Shown piece after piece: positions 12,007 to 24,200 of a stretch of 64,000 nt of DNA. Position numbers and translations under genes: made by a program. This stretch comes from Hydractinia symbiolongicarpus (Eukaryota > Cnidaria > Hydrozoa > Anthoathecata > Hydractiniidae): assembly GCF_029227915.1 (NCBI RefSeq), contig NC_079886.1, positions 12,361,501 through 12,425,500 on the forward strand, written 5' to 3'. The notes below the pieces were generated by a model. That model saw only the letters and a list, made by a program, of their open reading frames with translations. It made no database searches and had not been told where the DNA came from. The number at the start of each line of letters is the position of its first letter. Position 1 is the first letter of the stretch.

Positions 12007-12597
12007 CTTACAACACTCTTAACTACGTGCATCGTCCTATAAAGACTGTAACATGGCCTTTTGCAGTCTAATAAAGGCCTCATACGTAATTAACGTGGTT
12101 CCATCTGCCTGTGCAGGTTACCATTGCACTGTTCATTCCAATATCATGCGCTACCACGTCCCAAGTCCTTCTCATTAGCGCCGTTGTCTTAGAACACTCT
12201 TAACTACGTGCACAGTCCTATAAAGACCGTAATATGGCTTTTTGCAGTCTAATAAAAGCCTCACACGTAAATCACGTGGTTCCATCAGCCTGCGCAGGTT
12301 ACCATTGCACTATTCCATCCAGTCTCAATGCGCTACCACGTCCCAAGTCGTTTTCATTAGCGCTGTTGCCTTACAACACTCTTAACTACGTGAACAGTCC
12401 TATAAAGGCTGCAATATGGCCTTTTGCAGTCTAATAAAAGCCTCGCACGTAAATCACGTGGTTTCACCTGCCTGCACAGGTTACCATTGGACTAGTCCTT
12501 TCAGTCTCAATGCGCTACAACGTCCCAAGTCGTTTTTATTAGCGCCGCTGCCTTACAACACTCTTAACTACGTGCATCGTCCTATAAAGACTGTAAC

Positions 12598-12779
12598 ATG
12601 GCCTTTTGCAGTCTAATAAAGGCCTCATACGTAATTAACGTGGTTTCACCTGCCTGCACAGGTTACCAATGGACTAGTCCTTTCAGTCTCAATGCGCTAC
12701 AACGTCCCAAGTCGTTTTTATTAGCGCCGCTGCCTTACAACACTCTTAACTACGTGCATCGTCCTGTAAAGACCGTAAT
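12598..12779. repeat. Chimeric class C/B monomer (also at 20236)
   Basis: The start is class C (CTCATACGTAATTAACG) and the rest is class B (TTTCACCTGCCTGCACAGG, GGACTAGTCC, GTGCATCGTCC). The switch lies at ACGTGGTT near 12640-12646. The copy at 20236 is the 7.64-kb duplicate. It restores a 182-bp length to a unit with a class C start. Confidence 0.85.
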
Positions 12780-14427
12780 ATGGCCTTTTGCAGTCTAATA
12801 AAGGCCTCACACGTAAATTACGTGGTTCCATCTGCCTGCGCAGGTTACCATTGCACTATTCCATCCAGTCTCAATGCGCTACCACGTCCCAAGTCGGTTT
12901 CATTAGCGCTGTTGCCACACAACACTCTTAACTACGTGAACAGTCCTATAAAGGCTGCAATATGGCCTTTTGCAGTCTAATAAAAGCCTCGCACGTAAAT
13001 CACGTGGTTTCACCTGCATTCACAGGTTACCATTGGACTAGTCCTTTCAGTCTCAATGCGCTACAACGTCCCAAGTCGTTTTTATTAGCGCCGCTGCCTT
13101 ACAACACTCTTAACTACGTGCATCGTCCTATAAAGACCGTAATATGGCCTTTTGCACTCTAATAAAGGCCTCACACGTAAATCACGTGGTTCCATCTGCC
13201 TGCGCAGGTTACCATTGCACTATTCGATCCAGTCGCAATGCGCTACCACGTCCCAAGTCGGTTTCATTAGCGCTGTTGCCTTACAACACTCTTAACTACG
13301 TGAACAGTCCTATAAAGGCTGCAATATGGCCTTTTGCAGTCTAATAAAAGCCTCGCACGTAAATCACGTGGTTTCACCTGCATTCACAGGTTACCATTGG
13401 ACTAGTCCTTTCAGTCTCAATGCGCTACAACGTCCCAAGTCGTTTTTATTAGCACCGCTGCCTTACAACACTCTTAAATACGTGCATCGTCCTATAAAGA
13501 CTGTAACATGGCCTTTTGCAGTCTAATAAAGGCCTCATACGTAATTAACGTGGTTCCATCTGCCTGTGCAGGTTACCATTGCACTGTTCTTTCCAATCTC
13601 ATGCGCTACCACGTCCCAAGTCGTTTTCATTAGCGCTGTTGCCTTACAACACTCTTAACTACGTGCACGGTCCAATAAAGGGTGTAATACAGCCTTTTGC
13701 AGTCTAGTAAAGGCCTCACACGTAAATCACGTGGTTCCATCTGCCTGGGCAGGTTACCATTGGACTATTCCTTACAGTCTCAATGTGCTACAACGTCCCA
13801 AGTCTTCTTCATTAGCGCTGTTGCCTTATAACACTATTAACTGCGTGCACAGTCCAATAAAGGCTGTAATATTGCCTTTTGCAGTCTAATAAAGGCCTCG
13901 CACGTAAATCACGTGGTTTCACCTGTCTGCGCAGGTTACCATTGGACTAGTCCTTGCAGTCTCAATATGCTACAACGTCCCAAGTCGTTTTCATTGGCGC
14001 TGTGGCCTTAGAACTGTCCTAACTATGTGCACAGTCTTATAAAGGCTGTAATATGGCCTTTTGCAGTCTAATAAAGGCCTCGCACGTAAATCACGTGGTT
14101 TCACCTGTCTGCGCAGGTTACCATTGGACTAGTCCTTACAGTCTCAATGTGCCACAACGTCCCAAGTCGTTTTCATTAGCGCTGTTGCCTTACAACAGTC
14201 CTAACTACGTGCACAGTCTTATAAAGGCTGTAATATGGCCTTTTGCAGTCTAATAAAGGCCTCATACGTTATTAACGTGGTTCAATCTGCCTGTGCAGGT
14301 TACGTTTGGACTAGTCCTTCCAGTCTCAATGTGCTACAACGTCCCAAGTCTTCTTCATTAGCGCTGTTGCCTTACAACACTATTAACTGCGTGCACAGTC
14401 CTATAAAGGCTGTAATATTGCCTTTTG

Positions 14428-15519
14428 CAGTCTAATAAAGGCCTCATACGTAATTAACGTGGTTCCATCTGTCTGTGCAGGTTTCGATTGGACTAGTCCT
14501 TCCAGTCTCAATGCGCTAAAACGTCCCAAGTCGTTTTCATTAGCGCCATTGCATTAGAACACTCTTAAGTACGTGCACAGTCCTATAAAGGCTGTAATAT
14601 GGCCTTTTGCAGTCTAAGAAAAGCCTCACACGTAAATCACGTGGTTTCACCTGTCTGCGCAGGTTACCATTGGACTAGTCCTTACAGTCTCAATGTGCCA
14701 CAACGTCCCAAGTCGTTTTCATTAGCGCTGTAGCCTTACAACACTCTTAACTACGTGCACAGTCCTAGAAAGGCTGTACTATAGCCTTTTGCAGTCTAAT
14801 AAAGGCCTCATACGTAATTAACGTGGTTCCATCTGCCTGTGCAGGTTACCATTGGACTAGTCCTTCCAGTCTCAATGCGCTACAACGTCCCAAGTCGTTT
14901 TTATTAGCACCGCTGCCTTACAACACTCCTAACTACGTGCACAGTCTTATAAAGGCTGTAATATGGCCTTTTGCAGTCTAATAAAGGCCTCATACGTAAT
15001 TAACGTGGTTCCATCTGTCTGTGCAGGTTTCGATTGGACTAGTCCTTCCAGTCTCAATGCGCTAAAACGTCCCAAGTCGTTTTCATTAGCGCCATTGCAT
15101 TAGAACACTCTTAAGTACGTGCACAGTCCTATAAAGGCTGTAATATGGCCTTTTGCAGTCTAAGAAAAGCCTCACACGTAAATCACGTGGTTTCACCTGT
15201 CTGCGCAGGTTACCATTGGACTAGTCCTTACAGTCTCAATGTGCCACAACGTCCCAAGTCGTTTTCATTAGCGCTGTAGCCTTACAACACTCTTAACTAC
15301 GTGCACAGTCCTAGAAAGGCTGTACTATAGCCTTTTGCAGTCTAATAAAGGCCTCATACGTAATTAACGTGGTTCCATCTGCCTGTGCAGGTTACCATTG
15401 GACTAGTCCTTCCAATCTCAATGCGCTACAACGTCCCAAGTCGTTTTTATTAGCACCGCTGCCTTACAACACTCCTAACTACGTGCACAGTCTTATAAAG
15501 GCTGTAATATGGCCTTTTG
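14428..15519. repeat. 3-monomer repeat, 546 bp x 2
   Basis: The segment 14428-14973 recurs at 14974-15519 with an offset of 546 bp. Both copies carry CTGTCTGTGCAGGTTTCG, GCGCTAAAACG, TTAAGTACGTGC, CTAAGAAAAGCC, TGTAGCCTTAC and CCTAGAAAGGCTGTACTATAG. The only difference noticed is CCAGTCTCAA near 14868 against CCAATCTCAA near 15414. The structure is repeated in copy 2 of the 7.64-kb duplication. Confidence 0.85.
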
Positions 15520-18227
15520 CAGTCTAATAAAGGCCTCATACGTAATTAACGTGGTTCAATCTGCCTGTGCAGGTTACGATTGGACTAGTCCTTCCAGTCT
15601 CAATGTGCTGCAACGTCCCAAGTCGTTTTCATTAGCGCCATTGCATTAGAACACTCTTAACTACGTGCACAGTCCTATAAAGGCTGTAATATGGCTTTTG
15701 CAGTCTATCAAAAGCCTCACACGTGAATCACGTGGTTCCATCTGCCTGCGCAGGTTACCATTGGACTATTCCTTACAGTCTCAATGTGCTACAACGTCCC
15801 AAGTCGATTTCCTTAATGCCGTCGCTTTAGAACACTCTTAACTGCGTGCATCGTCCTATAAAGGCTGTAATATGGCCTTTTGCAGTCTAATAAAAGCCTC
15901 ACACGTACATCACGTGGTTCCATCTGCCTGCGCAGGTTACCATTGCACTAGTTCTTTCAGTCTAAATGCGCTACAACGTCCCAAGTCGTTTTCATTAGCG
16001 CGATTGCATTAGAACACTCTTAACTACGTGCACAGTCGTGTAAAGGCTGTAATATGGCTTTTGCAGTCTAACAAAAGCCTCACACGTGAATCACGTGGTT
16101 CCATCTGCCTGGGCAGGTTACCATTGGACTATTCCTTACAGTTTCAATGTGCTACAACGTCCCAAGTCTTCTTCATTAGCGCTGTTGCCTTATGACACTA
16201 TTAACTGCGTGCACAGTCCAATAAAGGCTGTAATATTGCCTTTTGCAGTCTAATAAAGGCCTCGCACGTAAATCACGAGGTTTCACCTGTCTGCGCAGGT
16301 TACCATTGGACTAGTCCTTGCAGTCTCAATGTGCTACAACGTCCCAAGTCGTTTTCATTAGCGCCGTTGCCTTACAAACACTCTTAACTACGTGCACAGT
16401 CCTATAAAGGCTGTAGTATGGCCTTCTGTAGTCTAATAAAGGCCTTGCACGTAAATCACGTCGTTTCACCTGTCTGCGCAGGTTACGATTGGACTAGTCC
16501 TTTCAGTCTCAATATGCTACAACGTCCCAAGTCGTTTTCATTGGTGCTGTGGCCTTAGAACTGTCTTAACTATGTGCACAGTTCTTTAAAGTCTGTAATA
16601 TGGCCTTTTGCAGTCTAATAAAGGCCTCGCACGTAAATCACGTGGTTTCACCTGTCTGCGCAGGTTACCATTGGACTAGTCCTTACAGTCTCAATGTGCC
16701 ACAACGTCCCAAGTCGTTTTCATTAGCGCTGTTGCCTTACAACACTCCTAACTACGTGCACAGTCTTATAAAGGCTGTAATATGGCCTTTTGCAGTCTAA
16801 TAAAGGCCTCATACGTAATTAACGTGGTTCAATCTGCCTGTGCAGATTACGATTGGACTAGTCCTTCCAGTCTCAATGTGCTACAACGTCCCAAGTCGTT
16901 TTCATTAGCGCCATTGCATTAGAACACTCTTAACTACGTGCACAGTCCTATAAAGGCTGTAATATGGCTTTTGCAGTCTATCAAAAGCCTCACACGTGAA
17001 TCACGTGGTTCCATCTTCCTGTGCAGGTTACCATTGGACTATTCCTTACAGTCTCAATGTGCTACAACGTCCCAAGTCTTCTTCATTAGCGCTGTTGCCT
17101 TACAACACTATTAACTGCGTGCACAGTCCTATAAAGGCTGGAATATGGCCTTTTGCAGTCTAAGAAAAGCCTCACACGTAAATGACGTGGTTCCATCTGC
17201 CTGCGCAGGTTACCATTGGACTATTCCTTACAGTCTCAATGTGCTACAACGTCCAAAGTCGTTTTTATTAGCGCTGTTGCCTTACAACACTCTTAACTAC
17301 GTGCACAGTCCAATAAAGGGTGTAATATAGCCTTTTGCAGTCTAATAAAGGCCTCACACGTAAATCACGTGGTTCCATCTGTCTGCGCAGGTTACCATTG
17401 CACTAGTCCTTACAGTCTCAATGCGCTACAACGTCCCAAGTCGTTTTCATTAGCGCTGTTGCCTTACAACACTATGAACTGCGTGCACAGTCCTATAAAG
17501 GCTGTAATATTGCCTTTTGCAGTCTAATAAAGGCCTCGCACGTAAATCACGTGGTTTCACCTGTCTGCGCAGGTTACCATTGGACTATTCCTTACAGTCT
17601 CAATGTGCTACAACGTCCCAAGTCTTCTTCATTAGCGCTGTAGCCTTACAACACTCTTAACTACGTGCACAGTCCTAGAAAGGCTGTACTATAGCCTTTT
17701 GCAGTCTAATAAAGGCCTCATACGTAATTAACGTGGTTCCATCTGCCTGTGCAGGTTACCATTGGACTAGTCCTTCCAGTCTCAATGCGCTACAACGTCC
17801 CAAGTCGTTTTTATTAGCACCGCTGCCTTACAACACTCCTAACTACGTGCACAGTCTTATAAAGGCTGTAATATGGCCTTTTGCAGTCTAATAAAGGCCT
17901 CATACGTAATTAACGTGGTTCAATCTGCCTGTGCAGGTTACGATTGGACTAGTCCTTCCAGTCTCAATGTGCTACAACGTCCCAAGTCGTTTTCATTAGC
18001 GCCATTGCATTAGAACACTCTTAACTACGTGCACAGTCCTATAAAGGCTGTAATATGGCTTTTGCAGTCTATCAAAAGCCTCACACGTGAATCACGTGGT
18101 TCCATCTGCCTGCGCAGGTTACCATTGGACTATTCCTTACAGTCTCAATGTGCTACAACGTCCCAAGTCGATTTCCTTAATGCCGTCGCTTTAGAACACT
18201 CTTAACTGCGTGCATCGTCCTATAAAG
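15271..18227. repeat. 13-monomer repeat (2364 bp), one full and one truncated copy
   Basis: The segment beginning GCGCTGTAGCC at 15271 restarts at 17635, 2364 bp later, and continues for 593 bp until it is cut by the junction at 18210-18227. Shared markers in both starts are CCTAGAAAGGCTGTACTATAG, the class C-like unit with TTATTAGCACCGCTGCC, and CAAAAGCCTCACACGTGAATCACG with GATTTCCTTAATGCCGTCGC. Confidence 0.85.
15720..15734. repeat. 15-bp perfect dyad CACGTGAATCACGTG (example)
   Basis: CACGTGA and TCACGTG are exact reverse complements around a central A. The common monomer form CACGTAAATCACGTG has one mismatched pair. The perfect form recurs in many units of the CAAAAGCCTCACACGTG type, for example 37534-37548 and 40803-40817. 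CACGTG is the E-box/G-box core of bHLH-type factors in general, but binding here is only a possibility. Confidence 0.85.
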
Positions 18228-21200
18228 ACTGTAACATGGCCTTTTGCAGTCTAATAAAGGCCTCATACGTAATTAACGGGGTTCCATCTGCCTGTGCAAG
18301 TTACCATTGCACTGTTCTTTCCAATATCATGCGCTACCACCTCCCAAGTCCTTCTCATTGGCGCCGTTGCCTTAGAACACTCTTAACTACGTGCACAGTC
18401 CTATAAAGACCGTAATATGGCCTTTTGCAGTCTAATAAAAGCCTCACACGTAAATCACGTGGTTCCATCTGCCTTCGCAGGTTACCATTGCACTATTCCA
18501 TCCAGTCTCAATGCGCTACCACGTCCCAAGTCGTTTTCATTAGCGCTGTTGCCTTACAACACTCTTAACTACGTGAACAGTCCTATAAAGGCTGCAATAT
18601 GGCCTTTTGCAGTCTAATAAAAGCCTCGCACGTAAATCACGTGGTTTCACCTGCCTGCACAGGTTACCATTGGACTAGTCCTTTCAGTCTCAATGCGCTA
18701 CAACGTCCCAAGTCGTTTTCATTAGCGCTGTTGCCTTACAACACTCTTAACTACGTGAACAGTCCTATAAAGGCTGCAATATGGCCTTTTGCAGTCTAAT
18801 AAAAGCCTCGCACGTAAATCACGTGGTTTCACCTGCCTGCACAGGTTACCATTGGACTAGTCCTTTCAGTCTCAATGCGCTACAACGTCCCAAGTCGTTT
18901 TTATTAGCGCCGCTGCCTTACAACACTCTTAACTACGTGCATCGTCCTATAAAGACCGTAATATGGCCTTTTGCAGTCTAATAAAGGCCTCACACGTAAA
19001 TCACGTGGTTCCACCTGCCTGCGCAGGTTACCATTGCACTATTCCATCCAGTCTCAATGCGCTACCACGTCCCAAGTCGGTTTCATTAGCGCTGTTGCCT
19101 TACAACACTCTTAACTACGTGAACAGTCCTATAAAGGCTGCAATATGGCCTTTTGCAGTCTAATAAAAGCCTCGCACGTAAATCACGTGGTTTCACCTGC
19201 ATTCACAGGTTACCATTGGACTAGTCCTTTCAGTCTCAATGCGCTACAACGTCTCAAGTCCTTCTCATTGGCGCCGTTGCCTTACAACACTCTTAACTAC
19301 GTGCACAGTCCTATAAAGACCGTAATATGGCCTTTTGCAGTCTAATAAAAGCCTCACACGTAAATCACGTGGTTCCATCTGCCTGCGCAGGTTACCATTG
19401 CACTATTCCATCCAGTCTCAATGCGCTACCACGTCCCAAGTCGTTTTCATTAGCGCTGTTGCCTTACAACACTCTTAACTACGGGAACAGTCCTATAAAG
19501 GCTGCGATATGGCCTTTTGCAGTCTAATAAAAGCCTCGCACGTAAATCACGTGGTTTCACCTGCCTGCACAGGTTACCATTGGACTATTCCTTTCAGTCT
19601 CAATGCGCTACAACGTCCCAAGTCGCTTTTATTAGCGCCGCTTCCTTACAACACTCTTAACTACGTGCATCGTCCTATAAAGACTGTAACATGGCCTTTT
19701 GCAGTCTAATAAAGGCCTCATACGTAATTAACGTGGTTCCATCTGCCTGTGCAGGTTACCATTGCACTGTTCATTCCAATATCATGCGCTACCACGTCCC
19801 AAGTCCTTCTCATTAGCGCCGTTGTCTTAGAACACTCTTAACTACGTGCACAGTCCTATAAAGACCGTAATATGGCTTTTTGCAGTCTAATAAAAGCCTC
19901 ACACGTAAATCACGTGGTTCCATCAGCCTGCGCAGGTTACCATTGCACTATTCCATCCAGTCTCAATGCGCTACCACGTCCCAAGTCGTTTTCATTAGCG
20001 CTGTTGCCTTACAACACTCTTAACTACGTGAACAGTCCTATAAAGGCTGCAATATGGCCTTTTGCAGTCTAATAAAAGCCTCGCACGTAAATCACGTGGT
20101 TTCACCTGCCTGCACAGGTTACCATTGGACTAGTCCTTTCAGTCTCAATGCGCTACAACGTCCCAAGTCGTTTTTATTAGCGCCGCTGCCTTACAACACT
20201 CTTAACTACGTGCATCGTCCTATAAAGACTGTAACATGGCCTTTTGCAGTCTAATAAAGGCCTCATACGTAATTAACGTGGTTTCACCTGCCTGCACAGG
20301 TTACCAATGGACTAGTCCTTTCAGTCTCAATGCGCTACAACGTCCCAAGTCGTTTTTATTAGCGCCGCTGCCTTACAACACTCTTAACTACGTGCATCGT
20401 CCTGTAAAGACCGTAATATGGCCTTTTGCAGTCTAATAAAGGCCTCACACGTAAATTACGTGGTTCCATCTGCCTGCGCAGGTTACCATTGCACTATTCC
20501 ATCCAGTCTCAATGCGCTACCACGTCCCAAGTCGGTTTCATTAGCGCTGTTGCCACACAACACTCTTAACTACGTGAACAGTCCTATAAAGGCTGCAATA
20601 TGGCCTTTTGCAGTCTAATAAAAGCCTCGCACGTAAATCACGTGGTTTCACCTGCATTCACAGGTTACCATTGGACTAGTCCTTTCAGTCTCAATGCGCT
20701 ACAACGTCCCAAGTCGTTTTTATTAGCGCCGCTGCCTTACAACACTCTTAACTACGTGCATCGTCCTATAAAGACCGTAATATGGCCTTTTGCACTCTAA
20801 TAAAGGCCTCACACGTAAATCACGTGGTTCCATCTGCCTGCGCAGGTTACCATTGCACTATTCGATCCAGTCGCAATGCGCTACCACGTCCCAAGTCGGT
20901 TTCATTAGCGCTGTTGCCTTACAACACTCTTAACTACGTGAACAGTCCTATAAAGGCTGCAATATGGCCTTTTGCAGTCTAATAAAAGCCTCGCACGTAA
21001 ATCACGTGGTTTCACCTGCATTCACAGGTTACCATTGGACTAGTCCTTTCAGTCTCAATGCGCTACAACGTCCCAAGTCGTTTTTATTAGCACCGCTGCC
21101 TTACAACACTCTTAAATACGTGCATCGTCCTATAAAGACTGTAACATGGCCTTTTGCAGTCTAATAAAGGCCTCATACGTAATTAACGTGGTTCCATCTG

Positions 21201-24200
21201 CCTGTGCAGGTTACCATTGCACTGTTCTTTCCAATCTCATGCGCTACCACGTCCCAAGTCGTTTTCATTAGCGCTGTTGCCTTACAACACTCTTAACTAC
21301 GTGCACGGTCCAATAAAGGGTGTAATACAGCCTTTTGCAGTCTAGTAAAGGCCTCACACGTAAATCACGTGGTTCCATCTGCCTGGGCAGGTTACCATTG
21401 GACTATTCCTTACAGTCTCAATGTGCTACAACGTCCCAAGTCTTCTTCATTAGCGCTGTTGCCTTATAACACTATTAACTGCGTGCACAGTCCAATAAAG
21501 GCTGTAATATTGCCTTTTGCAGTCTAATAAAGGCCTCGCACGTAAATCACGTGGTTTCACCTGTCTGCGCAGGTTACCATTGGACTAGTCCTTGCAGTCT
21601 CAATATGCTACAACGTCCCAAGTCGTTTTCATTGGCGCTGTGGCCTTAGAACTGTCCTAACTATGTGCACAGTCTTATAAAGGCTGTAATATGGCCTTTT
21701 GCAGTCTAATAAAGGCCTCGCACGTAAATCACGTGGTTTCACCTGTCTGCGCAGGTTACCATTGGACTAGTCCTTACAGTCTCAATGTGCCACAACGTCC
21801 CAAGTCGTTTTCATTAGCGCTGTTGCCTTACAACAGTCCTAACTACGTGCACAGTCTTATAAAGGCTGTAATATGGCCTTTTGCAGTCTAATAAAGGCCT
21901 CATACGTTATTAACGTGGTTCAATCTGCCTGTGCAGGTTACGTTTGGACTAGTCCTTCCAGTCTCAATGTGCTACAACGTCCCAAGTCTTCTTCATTAGC
22001 GCTGTTGCCTTACAACACTATTAACTGCGTGCACAGTCCTATAAAGGCTGTAATATTGCCTTTTGCAGTCTAATAAAGGCCTCATACGTAATTAACGTGG
22101 TTCCATCTGTCTGTGCAGGTTTCGATTGGACTAGTCCTTCCAGTCTCAATGCGCTAAAACGTCCCAAGTCGTTTTCATTAGCGCCATTGCATTAGAACAC
22201 TCTTAAGTACGTGCACAGTCCTATAAAGGCTGTAATATGGCCTTTTGCAGTCTAAGAAAAGCCTCACACGTAAATCACGTGGTTTCACCTGTCTGCGCAG
22301 GTTACCATTGGACTAGTCCTTACAGTCTCAATGTGCCACAACGTCCCAAGTCGTTTTCATTAGCGCTGTAGCCTTACAACACTCTTAACTACGTGCACAG
22401 TCCTAGAAAGGCTGTACTATAGCCTTTTGCAGTCTAATAAAGGCCTCATACGTAATTAACGTGGTTCCATCTGCCTGTGCAGGTTACCATTGGACTAGTC
22501 CTTCCAGTCTCAATGCGCTACAACGTCCCAAGTCGTTTTTATTAGCACCGCTGCCTTACAACACTCCTAACTACGTGCACAGTCTTATAAAGGCTGTAAT
22601 ATGGCCTTTTGCAGTCTAATAAAGGCCTCATACGTAATTAACGTGGTTCCATCTGTCTGTGCAGGTTTCGATTGGACTAGTCCTTCCAGTCTCAATGCGC
22701 TAAAACGTCCCAAGTCGTTTTCATTAGCGCCATTGCATTAGAACACTCTTAAGTACGTGCACAGTCCTATAAAGGCTGTAATATGGCCTTTTGCAGTCTA
22801 AGAAAAGCCTCACACGTAAATCACGTGGTTTCACCTGTCTGCGCAGGTTACCATTGGACTAGTCCTTACAGTCTCAATGTGCCACAACGTCCCAAGTCGT
22901 TTTCATTAGCGCTGTAGCCTTACAACACTCTTAACTACGTGCACAGTCCTAGAAAGGCTGTACTATAGCCTTTTGCAGTCTAATAAAGGCCTCATACGTA
23001 ATTAACGTGGTTCCATCTGCCTGTGCAGGTTACCATTGGACTAGTCCTTCCAATCTCAATGCGCTACAACGTCCCAAGTCGTTTTTATTAGCACCGCTGC
23101 CTTACAACACTCCTAACTACGTGCACAGTCTTATAAAGGCTGTAATATGGCCTTTTGCAGTCTAATAAAGGCCTCATACGTAATTAACGTGGTTCAATCT
23201 GCCTGTGCAGGTTACGATTGGACTAGTCCTTCCAGTCTCAATGTGCTGCAACGTCCCAAGTCGTTTTCATTAGCGCCATTGCATTAGAACACTCTTAACT
23301 ACGTGCACAGTCCTATAAAGGCTGTAATATGGCTTTTGCAGTCTATCAAAAGCCTCACACGTGAATCACGTGGTTCCATCTGCCTGCGCAGGTTACCATT
23401 GGACTATTCCTTACAGTCTCAATGTGCTACAACGTCCCAAGTCGATTTCCTTAATGCCGTCGCTTTAGAACACTCTTAACTGCGTGCATCGTCCTATAAA
23501 GGCTGTAATATGGCCTTTTGCAGTCTAATAAAAGCCTCACACGTAAATCACGTGGTTCCATCTGCCTGCGCAGGTTACCATTGCACTAGTTCTTTCAGTC
23601 TAAATGCGCTACAACGTCCCAAGTCGTTTTCATTAGCGCGATTGCATTAGAACACTCTTAACTACGTGCACAGTCGTGTAAAGGCTGTAATATGGCTTTT
23701 GCAGTCTAACAAAAGCCTCACACGTGAATCACGTGGTTCCATCTGCCTGGGCAGGTTACCATTGGACTATTCCTTACAGTTTCAATGTGCTACAACGTCC
23801 CAAGTCTTCTTCATTAGCGCTGTTGCCTTATAACACTATTAACTGCGTGCACAGTCCAATAAAGGCTGTAATATTGCCTTTTGCAGTCTAATAAAGGCCT
23901 CGCACGTTAAATCACGAGGTTTCACCTGTCTGCGCAGGTTACCATTGGACTAGTCCTTGCAGTCTCAATGTGCTACAACGTCCCAAGTCGTTTTCATTAG
24001 CGCCGTTGCCTTACAAACACTCTTAACTACGTGCACAGTCCTATAAAGGCTGTAGTATGGCCTTCTGTAGTCTAATAAAGGCCTTGCACGTAAATCACGT
24101 CGTTTCACCTGTCTGCGCAGGTTACGATTGGACTAGTCCTTTCAGTCTCAATATGCTACAACGTCCCAAGTCGTTTTCATTGGTGCTGTGGCCTTAGAAC

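Larger units (their letters stand above)
10590..18227. repeat. 7.64-kb tandem duplication, copy 1 (7638 bp, 42 monomers)
   Basis: Every unit from 10779 to 17145 has a counterpart 7638 or 7639 bp downstream (10779 and 18417, 12598 and 20236, 14053 and 21691, 17145 and 24784). Private variants such as TTGCCACACAAC (near 12912 and 20550) and TTCGATCCAGTCGCAATG (near 13224 and 20862) occur in both. Its left part is the end of the 19-monomer unit, so this duplication is younger than that one. The class content changes at about 13.6 kb from A/B/C to diverged units with GTCTTCTTCATTAG, CTAAAACG and GTGCCACAACG. Confidence 0.93.

Noticed and set aside
14760-14790. CCTAGAAAGG as a separate regulatory element
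   Set aside because: It is simply a base change in the common CCTATAAAGG position and follows the segmental copies of that monomer.
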